Shown: in pieces, positions 1 to 8,012 of the stretch
Position numbering within the stretch: the first letter of the stretch is position 1
Layout of the letters: each line of letters starts with the position of its first letter
Source of the DNA: a bacterium
Lineage (GTDB): Bacteria > Auribacterota > UBA6266
Reading direction: 5' to 3'
Assembly: GCA_023228325.1 (NCBI GenBank)
Contig: JALOBK010000001.1
Span: 372,001-436,000 of the forward strand
Length of the DNA stretch: 64,000 nt
The notes under the pieces: generated by a model
Seen by the model: only the letters and a program-made list of their open reading frames with translations
Told to the model about the DNA's origin: nothing
Database searches by the model: none
Made by a program: the position numbers and the translations under genes

Positions 1-1
1 T

Positions 2-676
2 ATCGAAGACTCGGAAAAACTGGCGCTGCTGCTGGTAAAAATAGCAAAAAACATGAAAAGAAAATGCGCGGCTATTATAACCGACATGAACCAGCCCCTC
101 GGATACGCGATAGGCAATTCGCTTGAGATAAAAGAATGCATAGAAACACTGCATGACAGGGGCCCTGAAGACCTGAAATCATTATGCGTGGAATTCGCGG
201 CGCATATGTTCCTTTTTGGGAAAAAAACAAAAAGCATCCAGGCGGGGAAAATCCTTGCGTTGCGGCTTATCGAAGACGGATCGGCCTTCAGGAAATTGTG
301 TGAAATGGCGAAAAATCAGGGAGGCGACGTAAAATCGCTGGAAAATCCTTCTCTTCTTCCTTCTTCAAAATATGCCTGTCGCTTAAAATCACCCCGGAAA
401 GGATATATCAAGGATATAAACACCCATGAGATAGGATTGACAGCCGTAATGACAGGCGCAGGCAGAAAAGACCTGTCTTCAAAAATCGACCCGGGAGCAG
501 GCATTATTCTTCACAAAAAAATCGGCGATTTTACCGATAAGGGCGAGACCCTGGCAACCATATACACTTCAAGGCAAAATATTATGGTATATGCAAAAGA
601 AAGGCTTCTCGATTCATTTTCTGTTTCAAAAACCAGGCCCGCAAAACAAAAATTAATCTATAAGATAATCCGTTAA
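2..676 (+). CDS. pdp: Pyrimidine-nucleoside phosphorylase, C-terminal part (cut by window edge)
   Basis: Phosphorolysis of thymidine/uridine/deoxyuridine to base plus (deoxy)ribose-1-phosphate in the cytoplasm. The reading frame is open to base 2, so the 5' part lies outside the window; the Met at 53 is internal. The visible part has the family signature TDMNQPLGYAIGNSLEIKE near its start, the helical middle, and the PYNP C-terminal domain (GAGRKDLSSKIDPGAGI...). I see no frameshift. It belongs with cdd, deoB and punA downstream, although a lipoprotein gene on the other strand intervenes. Its TAA overlaps the convergent stop of that gene in the palindrome TTAA. The family could equally be called DeoA; substrate range cannot be read from the sequence. 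Confidence 0.9.
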   Translation: MEDSEKLALLLVKIAKNMKRKCAAIITDMNQPLGYAIGNSLEIKECIETLHDRGPEDLKSLCVEFAAHMFLFGKKTKSIQAGKILALRLIEDGSAFRKLCEMAKNQGGDVKSLENPSLLPSSKYACRLKSPRKGYIKDINTHEIGLTAVMTGAGRKDLSSKIDPGAGIILHKKIGDFTDKGETLATIYTSRQNIMVYAKERLLDSFSVSKTRPAKQKLIYKIIR

Positions 677-3147
677 TCTGTTTTCTTATTTTCGGTGTTG
701 TGTTCTGCGGCGAATATGTTAAATATAACCGGTTTATCAAATTTCATCCGAACCCACACGAGCGCCTTATTCCCGATGACCGCAGACCTGAAATCAACCC
801 CTTCTTCCAGGAGTTTGCCGCCGGCTTTCACAGATATGCTATTCCCGCTCCAGCCATTAACGATAAAAACAGGGTTAACGACAACCGAATTCCTGCTTTC
901 CGGATCAAGCCTAAAATCGCATTTCCGGTCTTTCTTTACATTGTTAAATATCAGCGCCCTTTGATAATAATCGTTTTCCACAAAAACGCTGCTATCGCTT
1001 TTCATCTCTATTTCCCCGGGGTAAAGCCACGATCTGGTCTTATCCAGCAAATCCTTATCGTCACCCTCTCCGCTCAAGCCTATAAGCATCGCCCATGTCG
1101 TGACTCCGGTGGCTCCCGGATGTCCCGCGACAGGAAGCAGGGACGTATGTGACGGCTCCCTCAAAAATTTACCGTTGGTCTTTACATCCTCATCATAAGG
1201 TATCTTGCTTATAGGCCAATGTGAAAAAGTCCAGAAATCATCTTTAAATTCATATCCGCCTCTCATCTCAAATGACCAGTCCTGCCCGTAGTGCCCCCAC
1301 CAGTCTTTATACTGCATGGGAAAAGTTTTGGCGTGGGTTTCATCGCTCTGGGCAAAGACTTCGAACGCAGCCGGCCTGCCGGCAAGATTTACCCTGCAGA
1401 TTGCCTCATTCCATGTGCGTGTATCCGGATCCATTTTAGCGGGAGGTTTTTCCTCGGATAAATCCCACAGAAAATCGATTTTCTTTCCCTCAAGGTTCAA
1501 CATCGTCACCGCAGTCTGGCTGAGAAACTCCGACGGCCTGACGCCTGAACGGTTTATCGTCATAAGCTCCGAGATCTCATTCCAGCTCTTTTCATATTTG
1601 GTATTTAAAGAAGGCGTGTAAACCAATTTGCGCACCCCTGTCCCGTCAGGATAGAAATAGTACCATTCGTCGGCATGCGGTTTCTCGTCGGGGCTCATTC
1701 CCCACCATTTATATTCTGTATTAGCAAGCACATAACGCCAGTGGACAACGACACGCGCGTCATTCGATTCAACGATATCCGCTTTGGACCATCTTCTCAT
1801 CCTATCGCTCATGGGTTCGCAGCAGCCGGAGACTCCCCCGTTCCAGATTTCGCAAAACTCATATGAAACCCCGCATTTGTCATCTATGTGCCACCACGGC
1901 TGATAATTCGCTTCCGACCAGAATACAAACTTCGAATCCTTATAGAAAGGGAAAACCTCATCAAAGGAAACAACAATCCCCCTGCCGGTAAAACCCGAGA
2001 AAGTATAGTCCCTCCATTTAGCCCCGAAACCCGTATCCTTATCGGATAAATCATCCGGCAAAGTCTGTTCTACAACTACATCCTTAAATAAACTCTTTGA
2101 ATGTGTAACGCCGGTCGATGTGACATAGAGGTACAGGTTAAAATTCTCATCCGATATATCAGGCAGCGTCGAAAATTCCATCCATCCCTCTCGCCTTTTA
2201 CCGTCAATAACCCTGTCATATCGGTAATAAAAATGCATGCATCCGGCTTTCTCATCCCTCGCGATGCGCAGAGCCGCGGCTTTTTTGCCGAAAACTTCAC
2301 CGCCCAGTTCATATTCGAATTTAGCCCGCCATCTCTTATTAAGCCTCAAAAAGTCATTACCGTCTTTCCTGGAAACAACTCTCGCTTTTGTTTTTCCGCC
2401 GTCATCCCGGAATATTTCAACGCCGAAAAAGTTTGCTGTGTCGGGCGCGCCGTCCTTATTCTTGAAAAGTATAATACCGCAGGACTGCCCATACCCGTAA
2501 TCAAGCCGGACCCTGACATCAAAATTCCCGTTGAATTCCCTTCCGTTATACAACCCGAACGCGCCGTTATTACACATCTCGATTTCAACACCCGGATTCT
2601 TAAGGTAATATTTACCGCCGGCAGGATTGCAATCCATATAAGATTCCCGCCACAGATCCGACACCCGCGTAAAGCGGTCGTGAAGCGCCGTATAAGGGGC
2701 GTCCTGCAGCCTTACATCATATGTCTCACAATTCCGCAGGTCAGCCAATATCATTTTTACGGCATTGCCTTCCGTTTCGGAAAGAGCGTTTAATATCGCT
2801 TTTTTAAGCGCCGGATCCTCACTTTGCCTGTAGAGGAAAATCAATTCATTTATCACTTCTTCGTCAGACCCGGCCAGAACCCCTGCGCTAACGGCGGCTT
2901 CGGCCCTGAGATTGGCGTCTGCATCTTTATCCACAAGAACATTCATCAGCGGCTTCACCGCTTTCTCATCCTGTTTATATTTAAGCAAATGCGCTGCCCT
3001 GGCTCTATCCGATACACTTTTGCCGGAATCATCAAGTTCACCTATCAATTTATCGGTTTTGTAAAATTTGCTCAGCGTATAATCGCCTACATCGCACGAA
3101 GAGCACAAAAAAGCCGATATAAACACAAGTATCAATTTGACCTTCAT
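673..3147 (-). CDS. Secreted lipoprotein with HEAT repeats and a large beta-rich domain, function unknown
   Basis: An 824-residue protein with a signal peptide whose hydrophobic stretch ends in LCSSC, so it is probably a lipoprotein acylated at Cys18. Residues about 44-135 are HEAT-like helical repeats (VKPLMNVLVDKDADANLRAEAAVSAG). The remaining roughly 690 residues are rich in Trp, Tyr and Asp and look beta-rich; the stretch around 175-370 (FDVRVRLDYGYGQSCGIILFKN) resembles the concanavalin-like/DUF1080 type found in secreted PVC proteins. I cannot name a catalytic site. It is monocistronic and convergent with pdp. The upstream AAAGGA before the ATG fits the start. A role in binding or processing glycans at the cell surface is inference only. 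Confidence 0.7.
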   Translation of the reverse strand: MKVKLILVFISAFLCSSCDVGDYTLSKFYKTDKLIGELDDSGKSVSDRARAAHLLKYKQDEKAVKPLMNVLVDKDADANLRAEAAVSAGVLAGSDEEVINELIFLYRQSEDPALKKAILNALSETEGNAVKMILADLRNCETYDVRLQDAPYTALHDRFTRVSDLWRESYMDCNPAGGKYYLKNPGVEIEMCNNGAFGLYNGREFNGNFDVRVRLDYGYGQSCGIILFKNKDGAPDTANFFGVEIFRDDGGKTKARVVSRKDGNDFLRLNKRWRAKFEYELGGEVFGKKAAALRIARDEKAGCMHFYYRYDRVIDGKRREGWMEFSTLPDISDENFNLYLYVTSTGVTHSKSLFKDVVVEQTLPDDLSDKDTGFGAKWRDYTFSGFTGRGIVVSFDEVFPFYKDSKFVFWSEANYQPWWHIDDKCGVSYEFCEIWNGGVSGCCEPMSDRMRRWSKADIVESNDARVVVHWRYVLANTEYKWWGMSPDEKPHADEWYYFYPDGTGVRKLVYTPSLNTKYEKSWNEISELMTINRSGVRPSEFLSQTAVTMLNLEGKKIDFLWDLSEEKPPAKMDPDTRTWNEAICRVNLAGRPAAFEVFAQSDETHAKTFPMQYKDWWGHYGQDWSFEMRGGYEFKDDFWTFSHWPISKIPYDEDVKTNGKFLREPSHTSLLPVAGHPGATGVTTWAMLIGLSGEGDDKDLLDKTRSWLYPGEIEMKSDSSVFVENDYYQRALIFNNVKKDRKCDFRLDPESRNSVVVNPVFIVNGWSGNSISVKAGGKLLEEGVDFRSAVIGNKALVWVRMKFDKPVIFNIFAAEHNTENKKTD

Positions 3148-3241
3148 TATGATAATCCTTTCTGTCGTTGGAATAAGAGCTGCGCCAATAAACGGAATAT
3201 TACCACGATACGCACCCTATTTGAACCCTTTAATTTTTTTC

Positions 3242-3270
3242 TTGATACGGGTTTAAGTCTGCTCTAATAT
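3242..3270 (+). promoter_or_regulatory. Sigma70-type promoter for the HhH gene
   Basis: TTGATA (3242-3247) and TAATAT (3265-3270) with exactly 17 bases between them. The AGGAG ribosome binding site at 3286-3290 lies 6 bases before the ATG at 3297. It probably drives the HhH-MBL-cdd run. Confidence 0.75.
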
Positions 3271-3296
3271 TCATTTTATAAAAAAAGGAGTGCCGT

Positions 3297-4193
3297 ATGC
3301 CACATAATAACCCGGAAGAATATAAAAAAATATCATTTTTGATAATCCTTTCATCGATAATTATCGGCATAGGGATTTCATTCTACGGGCTTGCTTCATT
3401 AAAAACAGAACAGATGCGCCGCAAAGATGAAAACACGCCGCGGTTCCCTTTAACCATAAAACCCGCCGAAAATGTCCCCCTGAACCGCATAACAGATTCC
3501 GCAGGGACAAAAAAAGAGGTATGTCAGGAATCGCCTTTTTCAGGTTTCGATATCAATAATGCGGATGAAAACGAGCTCGAACAGTTACCCGGCATAGGGC
3601 CCGTGACCGCATTAAAAATAATCAGGTACCGCGAGCAGAACGGACCTTTTTCATCTATTGAAGATATCCAAAAAGTCTCAGGCATAGGGCCCTGCACATT
3701 CAATGATATTCAAAATCTTATCTATGTCGAACAAAACGGGGAAATCGGCGCGGATACCGGCGGCTCCAAAATTAATATCAATACAGCGGGCGTAAAAGAA
3801 CTTTCGGCGCTGCCCGGAATCGGAGAAAAAACAGCTTTGAATATCATATCCTACCGGGATAAAAACGGGCCTTTTCAATCCGATAAAGATATCCTGAATG
3901 TTACGGGAATCGGCGCAAAAAAACTCGGCAAGATCGCGCACATGATAACATTCAACGGGAATAAGCCGTCCTCCCCTGTTTTAACAGGACCGGAATCATC
4001 AAAAATAAACATCAACAGGGCAACCGCGGAAGAAATAGCCATGCTTCCCGGTTTCAGCAATAACCTTGCTGAAAGAATCATAAGATACAGAAAGCTTAAC
4101 GGGCCGTTTCCCTCCGCGGAAAAAATAGCCGATGTTCCCGGCATAAGCTATATGACATTTTTCAAAATACAGGATTTCATCACTATTGAATGA
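3297..4193 (+). CDS. Membrane-anchored ComEA-like protein with three double-HhH units
   Basis: A 298-residue protein with one N-terminal membrane segment (about 12-32), a linker, and three ComEA-type helix-hairpin-helix units at about 84-142, 158-217 and 236-296. Each carries the ININxAxxxEL...LPGIG...I..YR..NGPF pattern. Units 1 and 2 have intact GIG hairpins (LPGIGP, SGIGP, LPGIG, TGIGA). In unit 3 the hairpins are GFS and GIS, which may weaken DNA binding there. Classic ComEA has a single unit. The protein should bind DNA non-specifically outside the inner membrane. The gene overlaps the ComEC-like gene by ATGA, which supports a joint DNA-handling role. It has a good promoter and ribosome binding site. 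Confidence 0.85.
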   Translation: MPHNNPEEYKKISFLIILSSIIIGIGISFYGLASLKTEQMRRKDENTPRFPLTIKPAENVPLNRITDSAGTKKEVCQESPFSGFDINNADENELEQLPGIGPVTALKIIRYREQNGPFSSIEDIQKVSGIGPCTFNDIQNLIYVEQNGEIGADTGGSKININTAGVKELSALPGIGEKTALNIISYRDKNGPFQSDKDILNVTGIGAKKLGKIAHMITFNGNKPSSPVLTGPESSKININRATAEEIAMLPGFSNNLAERIIRYRKLNGPFPSAEKIADVPGISYMTFFKIQDFITIE

Positions 4194-5110
4194 AAAAAGA
4201 TATTAAAATATTCCTGCTTTTTTGCTTTTCCTGTCTTCTGATATTTCTCTTCTCTTTATTAATTTCCCACACCCTGGGAAATATTATCCGCCCACGAACG
4301 GCTTTCAAGCCTTCGGGCATGCTGGAAATACATTTCCTGGACGTAAAACAGGGAAACGCGACTTTAATAATCCTGCCTAACGGAAACGCAATAGTTTATG
4401 ACGGGGGGAAAAGCGGCAACCCTTTCTCCCCTTTTGCCGCCGGAGAAAAAAAAGTCGTCCCCTTCCTGAGACAAACAGGGATAAAAGAGATTTTTGCAGT
4501 CATATGCTCAAGCCCTGACGACGACCATTGCGGAGGGCTTGCGGACATATATAAGAATTTTACAGTTTTAAACACTTATGATATCGGCCTGCCGCACACA
4601 ACCGAAAGCTACGCCTCTTTTCTTAAAGCCGTTGAAAGAAACCGCAGTAAATATAATCTTATAAGAGAAGGGATGCTGATTGAAGCCGATGAAAGTGTCC
4701 TGATCCAATGTTTATGGCCGCCGGATCCTCTCATTAAAGGCGGCAACGCGTCAAACAATAATTCGGCTGTCCTGAAAATTACATATGGCGACATTTCCAT
4801 TCTTCTCCCGGGGGACATCGAAAAACCCGCGGAAAGAAGGCTTTTAAAATATGCCGGCAGCCTGAAATGCAATGTTTTCCTGGCGGCCCATCACGGGTCG
4901 AAAACATCAAATTCCGAAGCCTTCCTGAAATTCTGTTCCCCCGATATAGTAGTTATATCATGCGGCAAGAACAACCCGTTCGGGCATCCCGACGCCGGAG
5001 TATTAAAAAGGCTGGAATCAAACTCGAAAAAACTGTTCAGGACAGACATCAACGGCGACATATCAGTTTTCTCAAATGGAACTGAGGTTGAAATTTTTAC
5101 CGAAAAATAG
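4190..5110 (+). CDS. ComEC/Rec2-like metallo-beta-lactamase-fold protein, membrane-anchored
   Basis: A 306-residue protein: one N-terminal membrane segment (about 7-28), then the metallo-beta-lactamase domain otherwise found at the C-terminus of ComEC (HFLDVKQGNATLIILPNG, VYDGG, DDDHCGG, AAHHGS, FGHPD). The membrane channel of full ComEC is absent, so this is a stand-alone hydrolase-like domain on the outer face. The usual SHxDxDHxGG metal motif reads SSPDDDHCGG: the first His is Ser108, while Asp110, Asp112 and His113 remain. Activity may therefore be altered or one metal site lost. It is translationally coupled to the HhH gene (ATGA) and 45 bases upstream of cdd. Processing of extracellular DNA is the likely theme. 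Confidence 0.82.
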   Translation: MKKDIKIFLLFCFSCLLIFLFSLLISHTLGNIIRPRTAFKPSGMLEIHFLDVKQGNATLIILPNGNAIVYDGGKSGNPFSPFAAGEKKVVPFLRQTGIKEIFAVICSSPDDDHCGGLADIYKNFTVLNTYDIGLPHTTESYASFLKAVERNRSKYNLIREGMLIEADESVLIQCLWPPDPLIKGGNASNNNSAVLKITYGDISILLPGDIEKPAERRLLKYAGSLKCNVFLAAHHGSKTSNSEAFLKFCSPDIVVISCGKNNPFGHPDAGVLKRLESNSKKLFRTDINGDISVFSNGTEVEIFTEK

Positions 5111-5155
5111 GACAATCTTATTGAATAATACCGTTCACTATTCCGGAGGCTGTAT

Positions 5156-5539
5156 ATGGAAAACACTGAATACATAAAAAAGGCGAAGGAAATCTCGAAA
5201 AATGCCTATGCCCCGTATTCCGGGGTAAAAGTCGGAGCAATTTTAATATCCGAAGACGGCAAGGCCTTCGAAGGACGCAATATAGAAAATGCGTCTTTCG
5301 GCCTTACCGTTTGCGCCGAAAGAGTCGCTCTTTTCAAAGCTGTGTCGGAAGGCAAAAGGAAATTTTCAAAAATAATAATCGCTTCCGAAGGGCAGGATGC
5401 ATCCCCTTGCGGCGCCTGCCGCCAGGTATTGTCCGAATTTTCACCCGAAATGGAAGTGATATGGGAAGCAAAAGGCAGGATTATATCAAAGAAACTAAGC
5501 GAACTCCTGCCGGAGAGATTTAAAATAGGAAATAATTAG
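5156..5539 (+). CDS. cdd: Cytidine deaminase
   Basis: Hydrolytic deamination of cytidine/deoxycytidine to uridine/deoxyuridine, in the pyrimidine salvage path that feeds Pdp. The 127-residue length and motifs are those of the small tetrameric zinc enzymes: NIENASFGLTVCAERVA with Cys53 and Glu55, and PCGACRQVL with Cys85 and Cys88. GGAGG at 5145-5149 sits 6 bases before the ATG. It lies just downstream of the HhH/MBL pair and upstream of deoB and punA, so this is a nucleoside salvage group. Confidence 0.97.
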   Translation: MENTEYIKKAKEISKNAYAPYSGVKVGAILISEDGKAFEGRNIENASFGLTVCAERVALFKAVSEGKRKFSKIIIASEGQDASPCGACRQVLSEFSPEMEVIWEAKGRIISKKLSELLPERFKIGNN

Positions 5540-5765
5540 GTTGAGGTTGAGGTTAAATATAAGGTGAGGGCTGAGGATAAGTAAATATGTCTCACTCATT
5601 CTCGTCCCGCCAAAGGCGGGACTCCGAGGCAGTCGTTGATATAAAGATTCAACTCCCGAATCCGTTTGACACACTTACTTATCCTCCTTTAGCCGTACCC
5701 AAAAAATTTACTCCTTGACCAATATGTAAAAAAGTTCAAGGATAAGGATAAAGTAAAGGTTGAGC
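5540..5765 (+). repeat. Intergenic spacer with AGGTTG tandem and a GC-rich palindrome
   Basis: No gene is visible. It begins with a short tandem of AGGTTG-like units (5539-5559) and contains GTCCCGCCAAAGGCGGGAC at 5604-5622, an 8-bp stem with an AAA loop. The identical 19-mer occurs directly after the tmRNA (26282-26300). No T-tract follows, so it looks like a REP-type interspersed palindrome rather than a terminator. Confidence 0.7.
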
Positions 5766-6950
5766 GTGAACACAGATAAAAAAAGAATAATTATCATTGT
5801 GCTGGACAGCGTCGGAATAGGCGCGCTTCCCGATGCCAAATCATACGGTGACGAAGGAGCCGACACACTGGGGCATATAGCAGAAAGAAACCCCGGGATT
5901 AAACTGCCTAACCTCGCCGCACTCGGCCTGGGCAACATAACACCGATAAAGAATATCCCGCCCGCATCACATCCTTCGGCATGTTTCGGAAAAATGGCGG
6001 AAAAATCTTCAGGAAAAGATACCATTATCGGCCACTGGGAAATCGCGGGTGTCGTCACGAAGAAAGGATTTCCGGTTTTCTGCAACGGTTTTCCGGAAGA
6101 ACTCATAAAAAAATTTGAGCAGTCCACGGGTAAAAAAGTGTTAGGAAACAAACCCGCTTCAGGCACCGAAATAATCAAGGAACTCGGGAAAGAACACATG
6201 AAAACAGGCGCTCTCATAGTATATACTTCCGCCGACAGCGTTTTCCAGATAGCGGCTCATGAAGACATTGTCGCGCCCGAAGAACTCTATTCAATCTGTG
6301 AAAAAACAAGAAAAATCCTGTCAGGCAAGTATTCCGTGGCCAGAGTAATAGCAAGGCCTTTTACAGGAAAAGAAGGCGGTTTTTTACGGACAGACGGAAG
6401 AAAAGATTTCAGCCTGCCCTGCCCTGAGGAAACTCTTCTGGACAATGCTTCCCGAAACGGGCTTAAAGTCCTTTCAATCGGTAAAATATCGGATATTTTC
6501 AGTTCAAGAGGCATTACCGAAAGCATCAAAATACACGATAATAACGATTGCTGCAGACATATCATCAATTCGATTGCCGGGAAACATGATTTTTCCATAA
6601 TATTCGCTAACTTAATTGATTTTGATATGAAATACGGGCACAGAAACGATGTTGAGGGATATAAGAACGCGCTCGAACAATTTGACATGAAAGTCCCCGA
6701 AATAACCGGTTCGCTTAAAGACAATGATCTGCTTATTTTTACCGCGGACCACGGGAACGATCCTACCGCTCCGGGAACCGACCACACAAGAGAGTATGTT
6801 CCTCTGTTGTGTTGCGGCAGAACACTGCGCAAAGGCATAAACATAGGAATTCGCGGCTGTTTCTGTGACATTGCCCGGACTTCCTCAGAATTTCTCGAAT
6901 TGCCGGAAATGGAAAACGGCAAAAGCTTTTTAAAACAGATAAGGAGTTGA
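5766..6950 (+). CDS. deoB: Phosphopentomutase
   Basis: Interconverts (deoxy)ribose-1-phosphate and (deoxy)ribose-5-phosphate, taking the sugar phosphate released by Pdp and PunA into central metabolism. It is an alkaline-phosphatase-fold enzyme with VLDSVGIGALPDA near the N-terminus, GADTLGH with the catalytic Thr, and the metal motifs FTADHGNDPT and GTDHTREY near the C-terminus; the length of about 394 is normal. I chose the GTG at 5766 because AAGG (5756-5759) lies 6 bases before it; an in-frame TTG at 5760 would have no room for a ribosome binding site. It is one base from punA. Confidence 0.95.
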   Translation: MNTDKKRIIIIVLDSVGIGALPDAKSYGDEGADTLGHIAERNPGIKLPNLAALGLGNITPIKNIPPASHPSACFGKMAEKSSGKDTIIGHWEIAGVVTKKGFPVFCNGFPEELIKKFEQSTGKKVLGNKPASGTEIIKELGKEHMKTGALIVYTSADSVFQIAAHEDIVAPEELYSICEKTRKILSGKYSVARVIARPFTGKEGGFLRTDGRKDFSLPCPEETLLDNASRNGLKVLSIGKISDIFSSRGITESIKIHDNNDCCRHIINSIAGKHDFSIIFANLIDFDMKYGHRNDVEGYKNALEQFDMKVPEITGSLKDNDLLIFTADHGNDPTAPGTDHTREYVPLLCCGRTLRKGINIGIRGCFCDIARTSSEFLELPEMENGKSFLKQIRS

Positions 6951-6951
6951 T

Positions 6952-7770
6952 ATGGAAGAACAAAAGGTACTGCGCGCCGCCGATAACATAAAACGACTGT
7001 TTAAACGCGTCCCCGAAACAGCGATAGTAACGGGAACAGGAATCAAGCTTGATTGCAGAGAGTTCAGAATCATGGCGGAAATACCTTTCAGAAAAATCCC
7101 TTTCGCAAAAACCCCGGCTGTCTCAGGGCATTCGGGCACGTTAAAATTATGCGCTTACGGCAAAAGAAAATTTCTTATTCAGGAAGGAAGAATCCACTTC
7201 TATGAATCCGGCAATATTTCCGATGCGGTGTATTTAACAGCTTTACTGTCAAAAGCCGGCGTTAAAAAATTCATTTTTATAAATTCCGCGGGGTCGCTTC
7301 AAAAAACGATGCGGCCGGGAAGCATCATGCTCATTTCGGACCATATAAACCTGATGGGGACAAATCCCCTGCTCGCGGAACCGAAGCTAAACCGCGATAA
7401 ATCGATACAATTTGTGAATCCGGCAAACCTGTATTCAAAAAAAATATCGGGAAACCTGTTTTCCGCGGCGAAAAAAAACCAAATAAATTTACGCAAAGGC
7501 GTTTACCTTGCCGTAAGCGGTCCAGTTTATGAAACACCGGCCGAAGCAAAAGCTTTTAAAACAATAGGCGCCGACGCAGTCGGCATGTCCACTGTGCCCG
7601 AAGCGATAAAAGCTTTTTCCGGCGGATGTGAAGTCGCCGCATTATCATGCATAACCAATTATATTTTTGATAAAGAATCATCAAAGCACGCAGAAATAGT
7701 AAAAACCGCGGCGCTTATTTCGCCCCGGCTGGTAAAAATATTCAAAACCTATTTAAAGGAGATAAAATGA
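6952..7770 (+). CDS. punA: Purine-nucleoside phosphorylase
   Basis: Phosphorolysis of purine (deoxy)nucleosides; the sugar phosphate goes to DeoB. At 272 residues it has the length of the trimeric PNP family, with GHSGTLKL, QEGRIHFYE, the SGPVYETPAEAKAF loop and VGMSTVPEAI. AAGGAG at 6941-6946 precedes the ATG by 5 bases, and the spacing to deoB is one base. The next small gene overlaps its stop by ATGA, so all three are probably one transcript. Confidence 0.93.
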   Translation: MEEQKVLRAADNIKRLFKRVPETAIVTGTGIKLDCREFRIMAEIPFRKIPFAKTPAVSGHSGTLKLCAYGKRKFLIQEGRIHFYESGNISDAVYLTALLSKAGVKKFIFINSAGSLQKTMRPGSIMLISDHINLMGTNPLLAEPKLNRDKSIQFVNPANLYSKKISGNLFSAAKKNQINLRKGVYLAVSGPVYETPAEAKAFKTIGADAVGMSTVPEAIKAFSGGCEVAALSCITNYIFDKESSKHAEIVKTAALISPRLVKIFKTYLKEIK

Positions 7771-7988
7771 AATTTACCGCAATAATAGACCGGATTGAAG
7801 GCAATAACTGCGCAGTCCTGGAAATCGCCAAAAAGGGCAGCATTGTCCTGCCTCTCGGCATCCTTCCCAAAGGAAGCGCGCCGGGCACAGCTATTGATAT
7901 CACAATAAACAAGAATGAGCGCTACGAAAATAAAAGAAAAAGCGCGATAATAAATCTCCAGCAAAAGCTTCTCCGCAATAACAGATAA
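7767..7988 (+). CDS. DUF3006-like small protein
   Basis: A 73-residue protein of the DUF3006 type: it starts MKFTAIIDRIEGNNCAVLE and has a proline/leucine segment (VLPLGILPKGSAPGTAIDI) near the middle. Members are small beta-rich proteins of unknown role, often beside ComEC-like metallo-beta-lactamase genes, which fits this neighbourhood. No membrane segment or signal peptide. The start is fixed by the ATGA overlap with punA and by AGGAG 4-8 bases upstream. Confidence 0.7.
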   Translation: MKFTAIIDRIEGNNCAVLEIAKKGSIVLPLGILPKGSAPGTAIDITINKNERYENKRKSAIINLQQKLLRNNR

Positions 7989-8012
7989 AATAAACACATA
8001 TGGAGATACGGA

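Noticed and set aside
2101..2793. 230-residue plus-strand frame
   Set aside because: Shadow of the lipoprotein gene on the other strand; no start signals.
5604..5622. Palindrome as a cdd terminator
   Set aside because: No T-tract follows and the same palindrome occurs elsewhere, so it is treated as a repeat.
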